A DNA stretch of 64,000 nt from Enterobacter quasihormaechei (GTDB taxonomy: Bacteria > Pseudomonadota > Gammaproteobacteria > Enterobacterales > Enterobacteriaceae), in assembly GCF_004331385.1 (NCBI RefSeq), contig NZ_SJON01000002.1:186001-250000 (forward strand), read 5' to 3'. Positions 26,765 to 35,913 of the stretch are shown here, piece after piece. The position numbers and the translations under genes were made by a program. The notes below the pieces were generated by a model. That model saw only the letters and a program-made list of their open reading frames with translations, did not search any database and was not told where the DNA came from. The first letter of the stretch is position 1, and each line of letters opens with the position of its first letter.

Positions 26765-27994
26765 ATGTCGAAAATTTGGTCAAAAGAAGAGACTCTCTGG
26801 AGTTTCGCCCTCTACGGCACTGCCGTGGGCGCAGGAACCCTGTTCTTGCCCATTCAGCTCGGCTCTGCTGGCGCGATTGTCCTGCTGATCACCGCCCTTG
26901 TGGCGTATCCCTTAACCTACTGGCCGCACAAGGCGCTGGCGCAGTTCATCCTGTCATCGAAAACGAAAGGCAGCGAAGGGATCACCGGTGCCGTGACCCA
27001 CTACTACGGTAAAAAGATCGGCAACCTGATCACCACGCTCTATTTTGTGGCCTTCTTTGTGGTGGTGCTGATTTACGCGGTGGCGATAACCAACTCGCTC
27101 ACTGAGCAGCTGGCGAAACGGATGACGGTGGATACCGGCGTGCGGATGCTGGTGAGCTTTGGCGTGGTGCTGATCCTGAACCTCATCTTCCTGATGGGGC
27201 GGCACATTACCATTAAGGTGATGGGATTCCTGGTCTTCCCGCTGATTGCCTATTTCCTGTTTGTCTCGCTGTACCTGACGGGCAGCTGGCAGCCGTCGCT
27301 GCTGACCAGCCAGATGGCCGTCGATCGGCACACGCTGCATCAGGTGTGGATTTCCATACCGGTGATGGTTTTCGCCTTTAGCCATACCCCGATTATCTCG
27401 ACGTTTGCCGTAGACCGTCGCGAGAAATACGGTGAAGAGGCCATGGGTAAATGCAAAAAAATCATGAAAGTGGCGTACCTGATCATCTGCCTTAGCGTGC
27501 TGTTCTTTGTCTTCAGCTGCCTGCTTTCGATTCCACCGTCCTATATCGTGGCGGCAAAAGAGGAAGGGGTGACAATCCTGTCCGCGCTGTCGATGATGCC
27601 TTCTTCCCCGGCATGGCTGGGCATTTCCGGCATTATCGTGGCGATTATTGCGATGTCGAAATCGTTCCTCGGCACCTATTTTGGCGTGATTGAAGGGGCA
27701 ACGGAGATTGTGAGGTCGTCGCTGAATCAGGTGGGGGTTAAGAAAAGCCGCGCCTTTAACCGCGCTATTTCCATTCTTGGCGTGTCGTTGATTACCTTTG
27801 CGGTCTGCTGCATCAATCCGAACGCGATCTCGATGATTTACGCCATCAGCGGTCCGCTTATCGCCATGATCTTGTTCATCATGCCGACGCTGTCGACGTA
27901 CCTGATCCCGTCGCTAAAACCGTACCGCTCCTTCGGCAACCTGCTGACGCTGATTGTTGGCGTGCTGTGCGTGTCGGTGATGTTTGTCGGTTGA
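26765..27994 (+). CDS. yqeG: YqeG, HAAAP-family amino-acid permease (SdaC-like)
   Basis: 409 residues with eleven membrane helices, closely matching E. coli YqeG (also 409) from MSKIWSKEETLWSFALYGTAVGAGTLFLP onward. It belongs to the hydroxy- and aromatic amino-acid permeases (SdaC, TdcC); serine is the most likely substrate. Conserved PVMVFAFSHTPIIS and the CCINPNAISMIYAISGP segment are present. It stands alone; the left hairpin of the repeat element at 28051 may end its transcript. Confidence 0.92.
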   Translation: MSKIWSKEETLWSFALYGTAVGAGTLFLPIQLGSAGAIVLLITALVAYPLTYWPHKALAQFILSSKTKGSEGITGAVTHYYGKKIGNLITTLYFVAFFVVVLIYAVAITNSLTEQLAKRMTVDTGVRMLVSFGVVLILNLIFLMGRHITIKVMGFLVFPLIAYFLFVSLYLTGSWQPSLLTSQMAVDRHTLHQVWISIPVMVFAFSHTPIISTFAVDRREKYGEEAMGKCKKIMKVAYLIICLSVLFFVFSCLLSIPPSYIVAAKEEGVTILSALSMMPSSPAWLGISGIIVAIIAMSKSFLGTYFGVIEGATEIVRSSLNQVGVKKSRAFNRAISILGVSLITFAVCCINPNAISMIYAISGPLIAMILFIMPTLSTYLIPSLKPYRSFGNLLTLIVGVLCVSVMFVG

Positions 27995-28050
27995 GTGCGT
28001 AGTTTTTCCGTTCACCTTACGGTTAGTTGTTAATTTTAACCCCTCAACCT

Positions 28051-28507
28051 GTGAACGGGATAAGGGGGCCACCGCGGCCCCCTTATCAATCCCCGCGGCC
28101 CCGCGGAAAATCGGTGCTTCGCACTGCGCTCACCTCACGACAGTCTGCCTGCGGTCGGCTCAACTCGACATCCTGTCTCGATTCGCCTCTGGTCGCCATC
28201 CATGGCGCCCAGCCCTTGTCATCCTGTCTCCGGCTCGCCGATTTTAGCGGGGACTCAACACCCGTGCCCCATTCAGGCAGTGAAGAAGCTGGAGGAGGCA
28301 TTTGTCCGGCTGAAAATCGCCGAATCGTTTCCTGGAGGCCGGGGCGACGCGCATGGATGCGCGTCGAGGGCGGCTTTACATGGACGTTACCTCCGCCCGT
28401 CCCCGATAAGCCGTAAGGAATAAGATGAGGGCACCGCGAAGCGGCGATTTTCCTGCCGGGAGCCGGGATTGTTAAGGGGGCAGCGGTAGCCCCCTTAACA
28501 CGTTCAC
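28051..28507. repeat. 457-bp non-coding element with 80-bp terminal inverted repeats
   Basis: The left end (28051-28130) and the reverse complement of the right end (28428-28507) both begin GTGAACG and match at 63 of 80 positions without gaps. Each end contains its own long hairpin (TAAGGGGGC...GCCCCCTTA). The interior also has a perfect 20-bp inverted repeat, GACGCGCATGGATGCGCGTC, at 28344-28363. Short open frames across it are broken and low in coding character. It looks like a MITE-type or structured dispersed repeat, with no transposase and no evident target duplication. It fills most of the gap between yqeG and yjdJ. Confidence 0.75.
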
Positions 28508-28530
28508 CGCAGCGGGCGTTTCAGATAGCA

Positions 28531-28581
28531 AAGATGCTGTAGTGAACGGAACAATTCTACTGCTATACCAAAGAGCATCTT
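28531..28581. other. Nested inverted repeats just downstream of yjdJ
   Basis: AAGATGCT (28531) pairs with AGCATCTT (28574-28581), and GTAG/CTAC pair inside. TAGCA/TGCTA offers an alternative stem. It may end the yjdIJ transcript, but lacks a T-run. Confidence 0.4.
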
Positions 28582-28591
28582 AGCCAGAAAA

Positions 28592-28864
28592 TCACGCCCG
28601 AATATCGTCATACTCCCGCGTGTTATCAAATTCATGCTTCGCAAACGGGCACAGCGGGATAATTTTACGGCTCTCGCCGCGCATCTTCTCCACCACTTTT
28701 GCCACCAGCTGCTTACCCACACCCTGCCCTTTCAGGCTCGGATCCACATCGGTGTGCTCGATAATACTCAAATGCTCGCCGGTCGGGACAAAGACGATCT
28801 CCGCCACCTGATTGCCTTCGGCGTCGTTGACGTAAAACTTGTTATGGCCTTCAAGAATATCCAT
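28592..28864 (-). CDS. yjdJ: YjdJ, small GNAT-type N-acetyltransferase
   Basis: 90 residues forming a minimal GNAT domain. The strand [26 protein letters not shown] carries the acetyl-CoA loop GQGVGKQLV, followed by [12 protein letters not shown]. Length and sequence fit E. coli YjdJ. GAGGA lies 5 nt before the ATG. It follows yjdI by 10 bp as in E. coli, although there the pair lies near lysU rather than here. Confidence 0.9.
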   Translation of the reverse strand: MDILEGHNKFYVNDAEGNQVAEIVFVPTGEHLSIIEHTDVDPSLKGQGVGKQLVAKVVEKMRGESRKIIPLCPFAKHEFDNTREYDDIRA

Positions 28865-28874
28865 GGTTCCTCGC

Positions 28875-29105
28875 TTATTTTTGGCGGTACTTCAGCGCAC
28901 CGCTCGGGCAGGTATCAATTACGCGTACGACAGTTTCTGCATCCACTTCATCCGGTGCGATCCACGGTTTACGCTTCAGGTCGAACAGCGCCGCGCTGCC
29001 GCGCACGCAGTTGCCCGAGTGTTTGCAGATCCCGGTGTTGAAGTAGACATCGATTTTCTCACCGGTGTAGGCCCGGTATCCCGCATCCAGTAGCTCCTGA
29101 TCCAT
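28875..29105 (-). CDS. yjdI: YjdI, (4Fe-4S) mono-cluster domain protein
   Basis: 76 residues from ATG 29105 ([17 protein letters not shown]), the E. coli length; a longer reading to 29153 adds unrelated residues. Conserved cysteines occur in [19 protein letters not shown] and [12 protein letters not shown], the pattern of the divergent 4Fe-4S mono-cluster family. Function is not established. It forms an operon with yjdJ. Confidence 0.9.
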   Translation of the reverse strand: MDQELLDAGYRAYTGEKIDVYFNTGICKHSGNCVRGSAALFDLKRKPWIAPDEVDAETVVRVIDTCPSGALKYRQK

Positions 29106-29558
29106 GACATTGCCTCTGTAATTATTGTGGTGACAAATGCAGCATACCCTCACCCGTTCCGGCTGACCACGTCAAAAACGACGATCGGACACGTTGTTTT
29201 CGGCTCGTTATTTCGCTCCTCACTTAAGACTATTCCGAATAAAAAGACGCTGGTCAGCAAGATATATTTTTGCGCTACGTCAATTCTTGTAATAATTCTC
29301 GCCGCGTTCACATTAAGATTATTAGCTAAGCGGAATCCTAACGAGCCAAGTTATTACCCTCTAAGCAATGGATTTACTTCCGATTTTCAAAAGCCATAAC
29401 GAAGCGGTATTTTCCTCGCCCCTCTGGAAATAGCGCAAAACAACCCAGACAGGAAATTTGACTCTTCTCACATAACGACTAATGTTAATTCCTGAACGAC
29501 AACTGATACGAATTACTTATCGTATCTCCTGACATAAACGCAACATGAGGGTTGATAT
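29106..29558. promoter_or_regulatory. AT-rich control region between yjdI and yciG
   Basis: 453 bp without a convincing gene. One frame (29127-29399) has a hydrophobic stretch but only a GTG start and no ribosome site. The region must hold the divergent yjdIJ and yciGFE-katN promoters; in E. coli and Salmonella the latter depends on RpoS. Confidence 0.5.
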
Positions 29559-29747
29559 ATGGCAGAGCAACATCGTGGTGGTTCCGGTAATTTCGCTGAA
29601 GACCGTGAGAAAGCATCAGAAGCTGGACGTAAAGGCGGCCAGCACAGCGGCGGTAATTTCAAAAACGATCCGCAACGCGCATCTGAAGCGGGTAAGAAAG
29701 GGGGACAGAACAGTCACGGCGGAGGCCGTAAATCTGATAACTCCTGA
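29559..29747 (+). CDS. yciG: YciG, KGG-repeat stress protein
   Basis: 62 residues, almost all Gly, Lys, Ser, Asn and charged. Two KGG motifs are visible: REKASEAGRKGGQHSGGNF and PQRASEAGKKGGQNSHGGG. It nearly matches E. coli YciG. The protein is likely disordered; in E. coli it is RpoS-dependent and linked to swarming and stress. GAGG lies 8 nt upstream of the ATG. First gene of yciGFE-katN. Confidence 0.95.
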   Translation: MAEQHRGGSGNFAEDREKASEAGRKGGQHSGGNFKNDPQRASEAGKKGGQNSHGGGRKSDNS

Positions 29748-29837
29748 TCTTATTTAAAGCTCTTATAAATATACCGAGAGCATGCTGCGGGCCCGTCGGC
29801 TCGCAGTACCTTCCCTTTATTTCACTGGAGCGAATAT

Positions 29838-30335
29838 ATGAATATGAAAAGTGTTGAAGATGTATTTATACACCTGTTATCCGACACCTACAGCGCTGAG
29901 AAGCAGCTGACCCGCGCGCTAAGCAAATTAGCCCGCGCCGCATCCAGCGAGAAGCTGAGCGCCGCGTTCACGGCTCACCTCGAAGAAACGCAGGCACAGA
30001 TCGAACGTATCGATCAGATTATTGAGCAGGAATCTGGCCTCAAGCTGAAGCGCATGAAATGCGTTGCGATGGAAGGCTTAATTGAAGAAGCCAACGAAGT
30101 GATTGAGAGCACAGAGAAAAATGAAGTTCGTGATGCCGCCTTAATTGCCGCTGCGCAGAAAGTCGAGCACTACGAAATTGCCAGCTACGGCACCCTGGCC
30201 ACCCTGGCAGAACAATTAGGCTATAAAAAAGCCGTTAAACTTCTTGCCGAAACGCTGGAAGAAGAAAAAGAAACCGATCTCAAATTAACCGATCTGGCTG
30301 TCGGCAATATTAATCAAAAAGCCCAGAAAGGATAA
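29838..30335 (+). CDS. yciF: YciF, DUF892 ferritin-like protein
   Basis: 165 residues forming a four-helix bundle. Iron-ligand type glutamates and histidines are spaced along the helices: SDTYSAEKQLTRAL, FTAHLEETQAQIERID, KVEHYEIASYGTL and LAETLEEEKETD. The sequence matches YciF of E. coli, whose structure is a dimeric di-metal rubrerythrin-like fold. Presumed role in oxidative or osmotic stress. 62 bp before yciE. Confidence 0.93.
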   Translation: MNMKSVEDVFIHLLSDTYSAEKQLTRALSKLARAASSEKLSAAFTAHLEETQAQIERIDQIIEQESGLKLKRMKCVAMEGLIEEANEVIESTEKNEVRDAALIAAAQKVEHYEIASYGTLATLAEQLGYKKAVKLLAETLEEEKETDLKLTDLAVGNINQKAQKG

Positions 30336-30398
30336 ATACTAATTTGATGAGCATCAGCACCAAAAATTAACCAGAATATAAACTACCAGGAGTTAATT

Positions 30399-30905
30399 AT
30401 GAATCATGTAGAACACTACCATGATTGGCTACGCGATGCCCATGCGATGGAAAAGCAAGCCGAATCAATGCTGGAATCAATGGCCAGCCGTATCGATAAT
30501 TATCCCGACTTACGTGCACGAATTGAACAACACGTTAATGAGACTAAACATCAAATTACCGTGCTGGAAGAAATTCTCGACCGCAACGATATTTCCCGTT
30601 CGGTCATCAAAGACTCTATGAGCAAAATGGCGGCACTCGGCCAGTCCATTGGCGGCATGTTCCCTTCCGATGAAATTGTTAAAGGCTCTATCAGCGGCTA
30701 CGTTTTTGAGCAGTTTGAAATTGCCTGCTACACCTCCCTGCTGGCTGCGGCCAGGAAAGCGGGCGATACCGCCTCCATTCCTGCCATTGAGTCCATTCTG
30801 GAAGAAGAGCGCCAGATGGCGGACTGGCTGATTCAACATATCCCTCAGACGACGGAACAGTTCCTGCTGCGTTCCGACGCGGACGGCGTTGAAGCGAAAA
30901 AATAA
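30399..30905 (+). CDS. yciE: YciE, DUF892 ferritin-like protein
   Basis: 168 residues, a second DUF892 four-helix protein, paralogous to YciF. Ligand-type motifs are RDAHAMEKQAESML, HVNETKHQITVLEEIL, FEQFEIACYTSL and ILEEERQMADWL. It matches E. coli and Salmonella YciE. AGGAGTT lies 6 nt before the ATG; katN follows 17 bp later. Confidence 0.93.
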   Translation: MNHVEHYHDWLRDAHAMEKQAESMLESMASRIDNYPDLRARIEQHVNETKHQITVLEEILDRNDISRSVIKDSMSKMAALGQSIGGMFPSDEIVKGSISGYVFEQFEIACYTSLLAAARKAGDTASIPAIESILEEERQMADWLIQHIPQTTEQFLLRSDADGVEAKK

Positions 30906-30922
30906 CGGAAGAGGGAGAACCT

Positions 30923-31795
30923 ATGTTTCGACACGTAAAACAGCTGCAATACACGGTCCGCGTAGCCGAACCGAATCCGGGCCTGGCCAACCTGCTGCTT
31001 GAGCAGTTTGGCGGGCCACAGGGCGAACTTGCCGCGGCATGTCGTTACTTTACGCAGGGACTGAGCGACGACGATCCTGGTCGTAAAGATATGCTGATGG
31101 ATATCGCGACCGAGGAGTTAAGCCACCTGGAAATTATCGGCACCCTGGTGGGTATGCTGAATAAGGGTGCGAAAGGTGAGCTGGCGGAAGGCGTTGAAAA
31201 TGAAGCGGAGCTGTACCGGTCCATGACCGAGAACGGCAACGACAGTCATATCACCTCCCTGCTCTACGGTGGCGGCACGCCGCTGACCAACTCCGCGGGC
31301 GTGCCCTGGACGGCAGCCTATGTAGATACCATTGGCGAACCCACAGCCGACCTGCGCTCTAACATAGCGGCAGAGGCGCGCGCCAAGATTATCTACGAGC
31401 GGTTGATTAACGTAACGGACGATCCGGGTGTTAAAGATGCGCTGGCGTTTCTAATGACGCGTGAGGCAGCGCACCAGCTCTCGTTTGAGAAGGCACTCCA
31501 GTCGATCCGTAACAATTTCCCACCGGGTAAACTGCCGCCGATCGAAGAGTACACCAACAAGTACTACAATATGTCTGAGGGGGGAGAAGTTCGCGGCAGC
31601 TGGAACAGCGATAAGCACTTCGACTACGTGGAATCTCCTCAGCCAGCGGTCGATGGTGGTGACGGTGGCGCAAGCGTGACGCTCACAACAGAGCAGGCCA
31701 CGCTGGTCAAAGCGATGTGCGCGCGCACGAAATCCGATCCTGATGCCGATCCGCTTACCGGCGCCGAGCTTGGTGCGGGTAAGAAAAAACCGTAA
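30923..31795 (+). CDS. katN: KatN, manganese (non-heme) catalase
   Basis: 290 residues. The di-manganese ligands can be seen: E35 in GGPQGEL, E65 and H68 in ATEELSHLE, a glutamate in NIAAEARAK and a histidine in TREAAHQLSF. It breaks down hydrogen peroxide without heme. It matches KatN of Salmonella, which sits in the same yciGFE-katN operon; E. coli K-12 has lost katN. The C-terminal tail is rich in Thr and Lys. Confidence 0.95.
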   Translation: MFRHVKQLQYTVRVAEPNPGLANLLLEQFGGPQGELAAACRYFTQGLSDDDPGRKDMLMDIATEELSHLEIIGTLVGMLNKGAKGELAEGVENEAELYRSMTENGNDSHITSLLYGGGTPLTNSAGVPWTAAYVDTIGEPTADLRSNIAAEARAKIIYERLINVTDDPGVKDALAFLMTREAAHQLSFEKALQSIRNNFPPGKLPPIEEYTNKYYNMSEGGEVRGSWNSDKHFDYVESPQPAVDGGDGGASVTLTTEQATLVKAMCARTKSDPDADPLTGAELGAGKKKP

Positions 31796-31865
31796 CCGGT
31801 TTTGCCAGGCCGCCTGAGGCTGCCTGGCAATACCATGTGCGCTATCAGTTCCAGAGGTACGGAGC

Positions 31866-33269
31866 ATGTTCGAGCTCGATGCGTTTCATCTGGCCAGGAT
31901 CCAGTTCGCCTTTACCGTCTCTTTTCATATTCTCTTCCCTGCGATCACCATCGGGCTTGCGAGCTATCTGGTGGTACTCGAAGGCATGTGGCTTCGCACA
32001 AAAAACGATGTCTGGCGCTCGCTATACCATTTCTGGCTAAAGATTTTCGCCGTGAACTTTGGCATGGGCGTGGTTTCCGGGCTGGTGATGGCTTACCAGT
32101 TTGGCACTAACTGGAGCGGCTTTTCCCAGTTCGCGGGCAGCATAACCGGCCCCCTTCTCACCTATGAAGTTTTAACCGCCTTCTTCCTGGAAGCCGGTTT
32201 CCTGGGCGTGATGCTGTTCGGCTGGAACAAGGTTGGCCCCGGCCTGCACTTCTTTGCCACCTGCATGGTAGCGTTGGGTACGCTGATGTCCACCTTCTGG
32301 ATCCTCGCCTCCAACAGCTGGATGCACACCCCGCAGGGCTTCAGTATCCAGAACGGACAGGTTATTCCCGAAGACTGGCTGGCCATCATCTTCAACCCCT
32401 CTTTCCCTTACCGCCTGATCCATATGTCCATTGCCGCCTTCCTGTGCAGCGCCTTGTTTGTGGGCGCGTCCGGGGCGTGGCATCTCCTGCGCGGTAACGA
32501 TACGCCCGCGATCCGCAAGATGTTCTCCATGGCCATGTGGATGGCGCTGCTGGTCGCACCCATTCAGGCTGTGGTCGGGGATATGCACGGGCTGAATACG
32601 CTTGAGCATCAGCCGGCCAAAATCGCCGCGATTGAAGGCCACTGGGAAAACCCGCCGGGCGAGGCCACCCCGCTGCTGCTGTTTGGCGTACCGGATATGG
32701 AAGAAGAGCGCACCAAATACGGGCTTGAAATTCCGGCTCTCGGCAGCCTGATCCTGACGCACAGCCTGGATAAACAGGTGCCTGCGCTAAAAGATTTCCC
32801 GAAAGAGGACCGTCCGAACTCGCTCATCGTCTTCTGGTCCTTCCGCATTATGGTCGGCATGGGCCTGCTGATGATTACGCTTGGCGTGCTGAGCGTCTGG
32901 CTGCGCTATCGCCGTCGGCTTTACCACTCCCGGCCATTCCACTGGTTTGCCCTCTGCATGGGGCCAGCCGGACTGCTCGCGCTGCTCGCCGGATGGGTCA
33001 CCACCGAGGTAGGCCGTCAGCCGTGGGTCGTCTACGGCTATCTGCGCACGATAGATGCGGTGTCTCTGCACAGCACGTTGCAGATGAGCATCAGCCTGCT
33101 GGCCTTTATCGTGGTTTACTGTTCGGTGTTTGGCGTGGGCTATGTGTATCTCGCCCGGTTAATTAAGAAAGGGCCACAGCCTGTCGGCACGCTGACGTCT
33201 AACACGTCGGGCACCCCTGCCCGTCCGCTGTCCGCCGCCGAGTCCGTTCCGGAAGAGGAGAAAATCTGA
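31866..33269 (+). CDS. cioA: CioA-type cytochrome bd ubiquinol oxidase subunit I
   Basis: 467 residues, about nine membrane helices. Heme-ligand regions occur at the N-terminus (DAFHLARIQF), in PSFPYRLIHMSIAAFL and in the GRQPW helix (AGWVTTEVGRQPWVVYG). The short quinol loop fits the cyanide-insensitive (CIO) subgroup rather than E. coli CydA. It oxidises ubiquinol and reduces oxygen. It overlaps cioB by one base (TGATG). Confidence 0.88.
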   Translation: MFELDAFHLARIQFAFTVSFHILFPAITIGLASYLVVLEGMWLRTKNDVWRSLYHFWLKIFAVNFGMGVVSGLVMAYQFGTNWSGFSQFAGSITGPLLTYEVLTAFFLEAGFLGVMLFGWNKVGPGLHFFATCMVALGTLMSTFWILASNSWMHTPQGFSIQNGQVIPEDWLAIIFNPSFPYRLIHMSIAAFLCSALFVGASGAWHLLRGNDTPAIRKMFSMAMWMALLVAPIQAVVGDMHGLNTLEHQPAKIAAIEGHWENPPGEATPLLLFGVPDMEEERTKYGLEIPALGSLILTHSLDKQVPALKDFPKEDRPNSLIVFWSFRIMVGMGLLMITLGVLSVWLRYRRRLYHSRPFHWFALCMGPAGLLALLAGWVTTEVGRQPWVVYGYLRTIDAVSLHSTLQMSISLLAFIVVYCSVFGVGYVYLARLIKKGPQPVGTLTSNTSGTPARPLSAAESVPEEEKI

Positions 33270-34279
33270 TGGGCGTCGATATCCCGGTCATCTGGTTTGC
33301 CATTATTGTCTTCGCCACGCTGATGTACATCATCATGGACGGCTTCGATCTCGGTATCGGCATGCTGTTCAGCTTTGTGGGAGATGCCAAAGAGCGCGAC
33401 GTGATGGTGAACAGCGTCGCCCCGGTCTGGGACGGAAATGAAACCTGGCTGGTTCTCGGCGGCGCGGGGCTGTTCGGCGCGTTCCCGCTGGCCTACGCGG
33501 TGATTATTGATGCTCTGACCATCCCGCTGACGGCCATGCTGATCGGGCTGATTTTCCGCGGCGTCGCGTTTGAGTTTCGCTTCAAGGCAACCCCTTCCCA
33601 CCGCAAGTTCTGGGACTACTCCTTTGCTGGCGGCTCCCTGCTCGCGACCTTCAGCCAGGGGATCGTGGTCGGCGCGATGATCAACGGCTTTGACGTCGAA
33701 GGGCGACGCTTTGTCGGTTCCTCGCTGGACTGGTTCACGCCGTTCAACCTGTTCTGCGGGCTGGGCTTAATTGTCGCCTATACCCTGCTGGCCACCACGT
33801 GGCTAATCATGAAAAGCGAAGGGGCGCTGCAAAACCGAATGCGCGAGCTGACCCGTCACGTGCTGCTGGCGCTGATCGCCGTCATTGCGGTGGTGAGCAT
33901 CTGGACGCCACTCGGCTGGCAGTTTGTCGCCGAGCGCTGGTTCACCCTGCCCAACTTCTTCTGGTTCCTGCCGGTCCCTGTGCTGGTGGCGGTATTCAGC
34001 CTGTGGATCTGGCGGCTGACGCGCAATCCCGACAGCCACGCCCGCCCGTTCCTGCTGACGCTGGGCTTAATCTTTCTCGGCTTTAGCGGGCTGGGCATCA
34101 GCCTGTGGCCACACATTATTCCGCCGCACATTACCCTGTGGGAAGCCTCCGCGCCGCCTGCCAGCCAGCTGTTTATGCTGATTGGCACGCTGCTCATCGT
34201 TCCGGTGATCCTGGTTTACACCGCCTGGAGCTACTACGTCTTCCGGGGCAAAGTGTCTGATACCGAAGGTTATCACTAA
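33269..34279 (+). CDS. cioB: CioB/CydB-type cytochrome bd oxidase subunit II
   Basis: 336 residues, about eight helices, beginning MGVDIPVIWFAIIVFATLMYIIMDGFDLG as CydB/CioB proteins do. WDGNETWLVLGG and LIGLIFRGVAFEFRFKA are family signatures. It pairs with CioA in the inner membrane. No small CydX subunit follows; instead a GH13 gene starts 8 bp later. Confidence 0.9.
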   Translation: MGVDIPVIWFAIIVFATLMYIIMDGFDLGIGMLFSFVGDAKERDVMVNSVAPVWDGNETWLVLGGAGLFGAFPLAYAVIIDALTIPLTAMLIGLIFRGVAFEFRFKATPSHRKFWDYSFAGGSLLATFSQGIVVGAMINGFDVEGRRFVGSSLDWFTPFNLFCGLGLIVAYTLLATTWLIMKSEGALQNRMRELTRHVLLALIAVIAVVSIWTPLGWQFVAERWFTLPNFFWFLPVPVLVAVFSLWIWRLTRNPDSHARPFLLTLGLIFLGFSGLGISLWPHIIPPHITLWEASAPPASQLFMLIGTLLIVPVILVYTAWSYYVFRGKVSDTEGYH

Positions 34280-34287
34280 GGATTGCT

Positions 34288-35913
34288 ATGGCAGGCTGGC
34301 ATACACGCGCCATTATTTACCAGATTGATACCGCCCTGTTTTACGATCTTAACGGCGATGGCTGCGGCGACATCGCCGGGATCGCCGCGAAGCTGCGCTA
34401 CATTCGCCGGATGGGCGCGACGGTTATCTGGATCACCCCGTTTTACCTCACGCCTTTTCTCGATGAAGGCTATGACGTGAGCGACCATTTGCAGGTCGAT
34501 CCCCGCTTCGGCAAGCTCAACGATATTATCGCCTTCATTGAGCAGGCGCGGGAGCTGGGGATGAAGGTCATTATTGAACTGCTGATCCAGCATACCTCGG
34601 ATGCGCATCCCTGGTTTCAGCAGGCCCGCCGCAACCCGCAGTCACCCTACCGGGACTATTATCTCTGGTCCGACACGGACGAGGACGATACGCCCCCAAT
34701 GTTCCCTGGCGTGGAAAAGAGCGTCTGGACATGGGACGACGAGGCGGGGCAATACTACCGGCATATGTTCTATCGCCACGAGCCGGATCTTAATCTGGCT
34801 TCCCCTGCGGTGCTGAAGGAAGTTGAGAACATCATCATCTTCTGGCTAAAGCTCGGGGTGTCGGGCTTTCGTCTGGATGCGGCGTCGCACCTGACAAAAC
34901 AGGCCGGGCGTGGGGATGAAAAACGCGGGCTGTGGATCCTGGAACACCTGCGGCGTCTTATCGAGCAGCGTAACCCGGACGCGATCCTGCTCGGCGAAGT
35001 CGACGTGGAGGTCGAAGCCTACAAAGCGTATTTTGGGCAGAACGATCGGCTGAATCTGGTGCTGAATTTCTGGCTCAATAAGTACTTCTACGTCAGCCTT
35101 GCGGAGAAAAGCGCGCGACCGCTGCGCAACGCGGTAAAGAAGATGATTGTGCCGCCAGACTCCTGCTGTTTCGCCAACTGGCTGCGCAATCATGATGAGC
35201 TGGACCTGGAAGGGATAGGGAAAAAAGCGAAGCAGACCGTCGTTGATGCCTTTGCCCCGGATGAAGAGATGAGCGTGTATCAGCGTGGGATCCGCCGCCG
35301 TCTGGCGCCGATGCTTAATGGCGATCGAAAGCGGCTGGCCTTTTGCCATGCGGTCTTATTTTCGCTGCCGGGCGTACCGGTCATGCGCTACGGGGATGAG
35401 ATTGGCATGGGAGATGATTTGGATCTGGAAGAGCGTTACGCCGTCCGCACTCCGATGCAGTGGGCCGGATCGCAAGGCGGCGGCTTCTCAGATGCCGACC
35501 CGGATACCTTTATCGCCCCGATCATTGACCACGGTCCGTACCGCTACCAGAAAATCAACGTGGCGGACTCCCTGTTGCACCGCAGCTCGCTTCTGCACCG
35601 CATTATCGACATCGCCAATACGCGCTCCGAGTTTCCTGAAATCGGCGTCGCGCCGTTTCGCCTCATCACTATCGACAGCGATGCGGTGCTCGGGCTCTAT
35701 TACGAAACCGATACGCGCAGCATCCTGACCTTCGTTAACTTCAGCGATAAGCCCGTTAATTTTACCGCCAGAGGGATCCGACACGCCACATGGACCGCCT
35801 GCCTGGCGGACAAACGCTACGACGACGCGCTGATTTGCGGCAAAACCGTTGAGCTTAACCTCAGCGGCTACGGCTACCGCTGGTTCTGGACCGATCGTAC
35901 CGCGTTGCGCTGA
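34288..35913 (+). CDS. GH13 alpha-amylase family enzyme, trehalose-synthase-like
   Basis: 541 residues. The GH13 catalytic triad is present: nucleophile Asp in VSGFRLDAASHL, acid/base Glu in ILLGEVDVE, stabilising Asp in LRNHDELDL. The N-terminal YQIDTALFYDLNGDGCGDIAGI region and the MRYGDEIGMGDDL block fit trehalose synthase (maltose-to-trehalose isomerase, GH13_16). No maltokinase domain is fused. AAGGA lies 5 nt before the ATG. Operon with cioAB; a cytoplasmic role in compatible-solute or glycogen turnover is inferred. Confidence 0.85.
   Translation: MAGWHTRAIIYQIDTALFYDLNGDGCGDIAGIAAKLRYIRRMGATVIWITPFYLTPFLDEGYDVSDHLQVDPRFGKLNDIIAFIEQARELGMKVIIELLIQHTSDAHPWFQQARRNPQSPYRDYYLWSDTDEDDTPPMFPGVEKSVWTWDDEAGQYYRHMFYRHEPDLNLASPAVLKEVENIIIFWLKLGVSGFRLDAASHLTKQAGRGDEKRGLWILEHLRRLIEQRNPDAILLGEVDVEVEAYKAYFGQNDRLNLVLNFWLNKYFYVSLAEKSARPLRNAVKKMIVPPDSCCFANWLRNHDELDLEGIGKKAKQTVVDAFAPDEEMSVYQRGIRRRLAPMLNGDRKRLAFCHAVLFSLPGVPVMRYGDEIGMGDDLDLEERYAVRTPMQWAGSQGGGFSDADPDTFIAPIIDHGPYRYQKINVADSLLHRSSLLHRIIDIANTRSEFPEIGVAPFRLITIDSDAVLGLYYETDTRSILTFVNFSDKPVNFTARGIRHATWTACLADKRYDDALICGKTVELNLSGYGYRWFWTDRTALR

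Noticed and set aside
28086..28423. Short open frames inside the 457-bp repeat element
   Set aside because: They run through hairpins and terminal repeats on both strands; the inverted-repeat structure explains the sequence better than coding.
29127..29399. 90-codon frame with one hydrophobic segment between yjdI and yciG
   Set aside because: GTG start without a ribosome site, no recognisable family; the region is AT-rich promoter DNA.
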